Shown here in pieces: positions 61,083 through 64,000 of a DNA stretch of 64,000 nt; the stretch's first letter is position 1; each line of letters starts with the position of its first letter. Source of the DNA: Roseiarcus sp963780825 (GTDB taxonomy: Bacteria > Pseudomonadota > Alphaproteobacteria > Rhizobiales > Beijerinckiaceae); the NCBI GenBank assembly GCA_963780825.1, contig CAWADL010000005.1, positions 186,001 through 250,000 on the forward strand, read 5' to 3'. A program made the position numbers and the translations under genes. Under the pieces are notes generated by a model that searched no databases, was not told the DNA's origin, and was given only the letters and a program-made list of their open reading frames with translations.

Positions 61083-62264
61083 ATGTGGTCTCGCCCCCTT
61101 ACCCTTGCTTTGATTTTGATGTCCGCCCCTTCCCTGGCCGGTGTCAAGGAAAAGGTCGCCGCCCTCGCTCCGTCTGGGCAGGTGCTGGTCGTCGACGCCG
61201 ACGGGCACGACCTGGTCGCACAGAACGCCGATCAACCGTTCGTCCCGGCCTCCGTCACCAAGATCGTCACGGCCTGGTTGGCGATGGAAGTGTTGGGCGG
61301 CGACTACCAATTCGAGACCCGCTTCTATCTCGACGACAAGCGGGTGCTTTACGTCCGCGGCGGCGGCGATCCTTTCCTGATCTCGGAGGAGCTCTCCACT
61401 TTGGCGACCGAGTTGGTTGCCGCGATCGGAAAAGCGCCGATCACCGGCATCGTGCTCGACGCGAGCTACTATCCGCAAAACCTTCGCATCCCCGGCATCG
61501 AAGACGACAATCTCTCCTACGATGCGCTGAACTCCGCACTGGCTGTGAATTTCAACACCGTCTTTGCGGTGCGCAGCGGCGACAAGGTTCGCTCCGCCGA
61601 GCCGCAGACCCCCATCACCCCCGTGGCGATCAGCGAGTTTCAGGCGCGCGGCCCGAAGGGAACCGGCCGCATCAGCTTGAGCCAAGATCCCGCCGTGAGC
61701 CTACAATACGCGGGCGAGCTGATCGCGGCGTTCATCGAACGGTCCGGCGGCAGCGTGAGCGGCAAGATCGCTGCAGGCGCCGTGCCTGAGGGCCTGAAGC
61801 CGATCTACGTTCACGCCCAGTCGCGACCGCTCTCGAAAATTCTCATCGAGTTGCTCCGCAACTCCAACAACTATACGGCCAACCAAGTTTTTCTGGAGAT
61901 CGGCGGCCATCGCCTGGGCGGCCCCGTCAGCCTCGACAAATCGCTGAAAGTCGCCAACGAAATGCTCGTGGCGCAAGGCCTCGGCTCAGCGATCCATCTC
62001 GAGGAGGGCTCGGGCATCAGCCGCGACAACCACTTTACCCCCCGCGGCCTCGCCAGAGTGCTCGAACTGTTTGCTGCGCACGCCGATCTGCTGCGCGGCC
62101 ATGACGGCGGCCTCAACAAGACCGGCACCATGACGGGGGTTCGCACGCTGGCGGGCTACGCCGACACCTCGGCCCACGGGCGCGTACGCTTCGTGATCTC
62201 GCTCGCCGGCAACGACGGTGAAATGCGATTCAAGCTGCTGCGGGCGATCGAGTCCGGCTTGTAG
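61083..62264 (+). CDS. D-alanyl-D-alanine carboxypeptidase/endopeptidase, S13 (PBP4 type)
   Basis: A 393-residue S13 peptidase (DacB/PBP4 family) that trims or opens peptidoglycan cross-links. A signal peptide (PLTLALILMSAPSLAG) is followed by the active-site SVTK (Ser57-Lys60), the SNN-type motif in LLRNSNNYTANQ, and KTG in GLNKTGTMTG. It is shorter than E. coli DacB (about 477) because the inserted domain is reduced. It is a single gene, convergent with the YARHG gene. Confidence 0.9.
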   Translation: MWSRPLTLALILMSAPSLAGVKEKVAALAPSGQVLVVDADGHDLVAQNADQPFVPASVTKIVTAWLAMEVLGGDYQFETRFYLDDKRVLYVRGGGDPFLISEELSTLATELVAAIGKAPITGIVLDASYYPQNLRIPGIEDDNLSYDALNSALAVNFNTVFAVRSGDKVRSAEPQTPITPVAISEFQARGPKGTGRISLSQDPAVSLQYAGELIAAFIERSGGSVSGKIAAGAVPEGLKPIYVHAQSRPLSKILIELLRNSNNYTANQVFLEIGGHRLGGPVSLDKSLKVANEMLVAQGLGSAIHLEEGSGISRDNHFTPRGLARVLELFAAHADLLRGHDGGLNKTGTMTGVRTLAGYADTSAHGRVRFVISLAGNDGEMRFKLLRAIESGL

Positions 62265-62266
62265 CG

Positions 62267-62542
62267 TCAGCGCGGACAACCCCTGCCGTCTTCCTCCGCC
62301 TGGATTTCATTGACCTGCCTTTGCGCTCCGGGGCTCAAGCGACCAAAGGGCGAGTAACAGCGAGGCCCGAAGACCGCTCTCGCCCGCGCGGTTTGGAAAC
62401 AATAACCAGCGTCCGCATAAATCGAATTTCGCTCGTACCAGAGCCGGTCGCAAGCGTCCGCACGGGCGTCGCTCGCAAAAGCCATCGGGGCGAGCGCGAG
62501 CGCTGTGGCGGCGATTGTCACAACGGACCGGAAATTCAACAT
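62267..62542 (-). CDS. YARHG-domain secreted protein
   Basis: A 91-residue exported protein. The signal peptide is MLNFRSVVTIAATALALAPM up to about residue 28, followed by CDRLWYERNSIYADAGYCFQ and AVFG(P)RCY, which match the YARHG domain, an extracellular domain with conserved cysteines. The ATG at 62542 is chosen because the signal starts there. Function is unknown. Its stop is 2 bp from the dacB-like stop. Confidence 0.83.
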   Translation of the reverse strand: MLNFRSVVTIAATALALAPMAFASDARADACDRLWYERNSIYADAGYCFQTARARAVFGPRCYSPFGRLSPGAQRQVNEIQAEEDGRGCPR

Positions 62543-62759
62543 GTTTTCGCTTTCCCTCAAGTGGAGTCGCGAGGCTGCGCGTCCACCCGTCAATGTTAAC
62601 CTGTGTCTCGCCGCGGCGCACGCCCTCAAGGCAGTCGGCAAGAATTTTAACGCAAGCTATTCGCCAGACGTCCCGTCGCCTCGGATTTGTCCGGGCAGGC
62701 CAAGCGAAGTAAGCTCACGCAAGCCAGCGGCAGCGCCCGCTCAGCGAAGGGAGGTCGGC

Positions 62760-63050
62760 ATGTACGCGGCCATTCGACAGGTCAAAGCCAAGTCGGGCAT
62801 GGAGGACGTGTTGCGCGAGCGGCTCAAAGGCGCCATCGCTGTCGTCTCCAACGTGCCGGGATTTCTGGGCTATTACGCCGTCTACTCGCCCGACGACACG
62901 CTGACCGCCATCAGCATCTTCAACACGGTCGAGCAGGCGCAGGAGTTGAACCGGCGCGCGCTTGCCTGGATCGAGAAATATCTCGCGGGCATGTTGGTTG
63001 GTCCGGCGAGCGCGACCGCGGGACCGGTCATCGCGCATTCGGCGCCCTGA
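62760..63050 (+). CDS. ABM-domain (antibiotic biosynthesis monooxygenase-like) protein
   Basis: A 96-residue ferredoxin-like dimeric alpha/beta-barrel protein: MYAAIRQVKAKSGMEDVLRE, VSNVPGFLGYYAVYSPDD and LTAISIFNTVEQAQELNRRA. These small proteins include monooxygenases and haem-degrading enzymes; no catalytic residue can be assigned. GGGAGG precedes the ATG. The 217-bp gap before it, shared with the divergent YARHG gene, holds nothing else. Confidence 0.78.
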   Translation: MYAAIRQVKAKSGMEDVLRERLKGAIAVVSNVPGFLGYYAVYSPDDTLTAISIFNTVEQAQELNRRALAWIEKYLAGMLVGPASATAGPVIAHSAP

Positions 63051-63172
63051 GCGCCTTCGATTCCGCGAAAACGCCGACCGTTCGAACGCGCCCGGATAGG
63101 GGCCATTGCGACGACGGCTTGGCTTGACTTAGCTGAGACCTCCGCGGTCCAATAGGCCCTGAAGGATCCTTG

Positions 63173-64000
63173 ATGCGCACATTTCTGATCGACACCGATA
63201 CCGCTTCGGACGACGCTGTCGCGATCCTGATGGCGCTCGCAGCGCCGGATGTGCGCGTGGCCGCGCTGACGATCGTCGCAGGCAATGTTTCGCTCGAACA
63301 GGGCGCACGCAATGCGCTCTATACCTGCGAGGTGGCTGGCGCCGAGGTTCCCATACATCTCGGCGCTTCTGCGCCGTTGACGCGGAAGCATCTCGACGCC
63401 CATTGGTTTCACGGACGCGACGGGCTGAGCGATAGGAACTACCCGCCGGCGAAGCGCTCCCCCGAGGCCGAGAACGCCGTCGATGCGCTTGTCCGCATCG
63501 CGGCGGCCGAACCTGGGCTCACGCTGGTCACCCTCGGGCCGCTGACCAACATCGCACTGGCGCTCGCGCGCGATCCCGGTTTCGCCGACAACGTCGGGCG
63601 TTGCGTCGTGATGGGCGGCGCGCCGTGTTGCGAGGGCAATGCGACGCCGGCCGCGGAATACAATATTTGGGTGGACCCCGAGGCGGCGCGGAAAACGTTC
63701 CGCAGCAAGCTGCCGATCGAGATGGTCGGTTGGCACGTCTCGCGCGGCGCGTCAGTGCTGAGTGAGGATGAGATCGCAGACATCCTCGCGGTCGGCTCAA
63801 CCAAAGCCCGCTTCGCTATCGAATGCAACACCCGCGCAAAGGAGGCTTACTTGATTCAGACCGGCGAGCGCGGCTTATCGCTCGCCGACCCGACAGCCAT
63901 GGCTGTGGCGCTTGATCGCAACATCGGAACAAGTTGGAGCCAACATCTTGTCGAGATCGAATGCGCGAGCGAATTGACGAGAGGCATGACGATCGTCGAC
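63173..64000 (+). CDS. Inosine-uridine-type nucleoside hydrolase, partial
   Basis: The first 276 codons of an IUNH-family enzyme that splits nucleosides into ribose and base. The calcium-binding N-terminus reads LIDTDTASDDAVAI (canonical DTDPGxDDA, so Pro-Gly is replaced by Thr-Ala-Ser). LVTLGPLTNIALAL, VVMGGAPCCEGNATPAAEYN and IWVDPEAARKTF complete the ribose site. GAAGGA precedes the ATG. It runs off the right edge. Confidence 0.92.
   Translation, partial: MRTFLIDTDTASDDAVAILMALAAPDVRVAALTIVAGNVSLEQGARNALYTCEVAGAEVPIHLGASAPLTRKHLDAHWFHGRDGLSDRNYPPAKRSPEAENAVDALVRIAAAEPGLTLVTLGPLTNIALALARDPGFADNVGRCVVMGGAPCCEGNATPAAEYNIWVDPEAARKTFRSKLPIEMVGWHVSRGASVLSEDEIADILAVGSTKARFAIECNTRAKEAYLIQTGERGLSLADPTAMAVALDRNIGTSWSQHLVEIECASELTRGMTIVD

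Overview
The window looks like a chromosomal segment of a GC-rich alphaproteobacterium, most likely of the order Hyphomicrobiales (Rhizobiales). Supporting signs are the pairings purS-purQ and hpf-ptsN, an N-acetylmuramoyl-alanine amidase next to mrcA (PBP1A), a cobalamin-dependent MetH, EIIA-Ntr, stand-alone HisE, many ABC importers for sugars and peptides, and the abundant short palindromic intergenic repeats common in this order. I cannot assign a genus. There is no prophage, CRISPR array, rRNA operon or intact transposase.

Layout. 0-4.7 kb: a sugar-catabolism block (class II aldolase, SDR, SorC-type regulator), a DUF1697 protein, an aldo/keto reductase and a ROK kinase. 4.7-9.5 kb: tRNA-Trp and metH, flanked by nested mobile repeats. 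9.5-13.9 kb: a polytopic membrane protein and a small two-gene unit of unknown function ending in a membrane HExxH metalloprotease. 13.9-21.6 kb: a ribose-type ABC importer, an LVIVD-repeat protein, a rhodanese and a pentonate dehydratase. 21.9-25.3 kb: a very large hybrid histidine kinase. 25.5-31.8 kb: ethanolamine ammonia-lyase (eutBC), an amino-acid-type binding protein, an amidohydrolase and an ornithine-cyclodeaminase-like enzyme. 31.8-37.0 kb: LapA-like protein, hisE, purQ, purS, ptsN, hpf and an acidic unknown protein. 37.0-45 kb: HicAB, two M16 peptidases, a MetX-like hydrolase, a response regulator beside a kinase remnant, and an atypical NRAMP transporter. 45-50.8 kb: mutL, mrcA and the amidase. 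51-55.6 kb: a CoA transferase, a UPF0175/DUF3368 toxin-antitoxin pair, an aldehyde dehydrogenase and a decayed GNAT-type toxin-antitoxin pair. 56-60 kb: a dipeptide-type ABC importer. 60-64 kb: carbonic anhydrase, DacB, a YARHG protein, an ABM protein and a nucleoside hydrolase that runs off the end.

The most notable discovery is a nested mobile-repeat system. Three 210-211 bp elements with 15-bp terminal inverted repeats and 5-bp target duplications each sit in a hairpin loop of a second, 95-bp palindromic repeat. Removing each insertion plus one copy of its duplication restores a 95-bp element every time, and the insertion point is the same 13-17 bases from an element end. Other repeat families have entered or abutted genes: one adds an in-frame segment to the membrane protein, and one supplies the start codon of an oppF-type ATPase.

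Caution on quality: about 25-30 apparent single-base frameshifts interrupt conserved genes, mainly in 5-31 kb and 54-59 kb, while 31.8-53 kb is almost clean. In most cases conserved protein sequence continues directly in another frame, so I treat them mainly as assembly or sequencing errors and annotate whole genes across them. The GNAT toxin-antitoxin pair and the FixL-like fragment look genuinely decayed.
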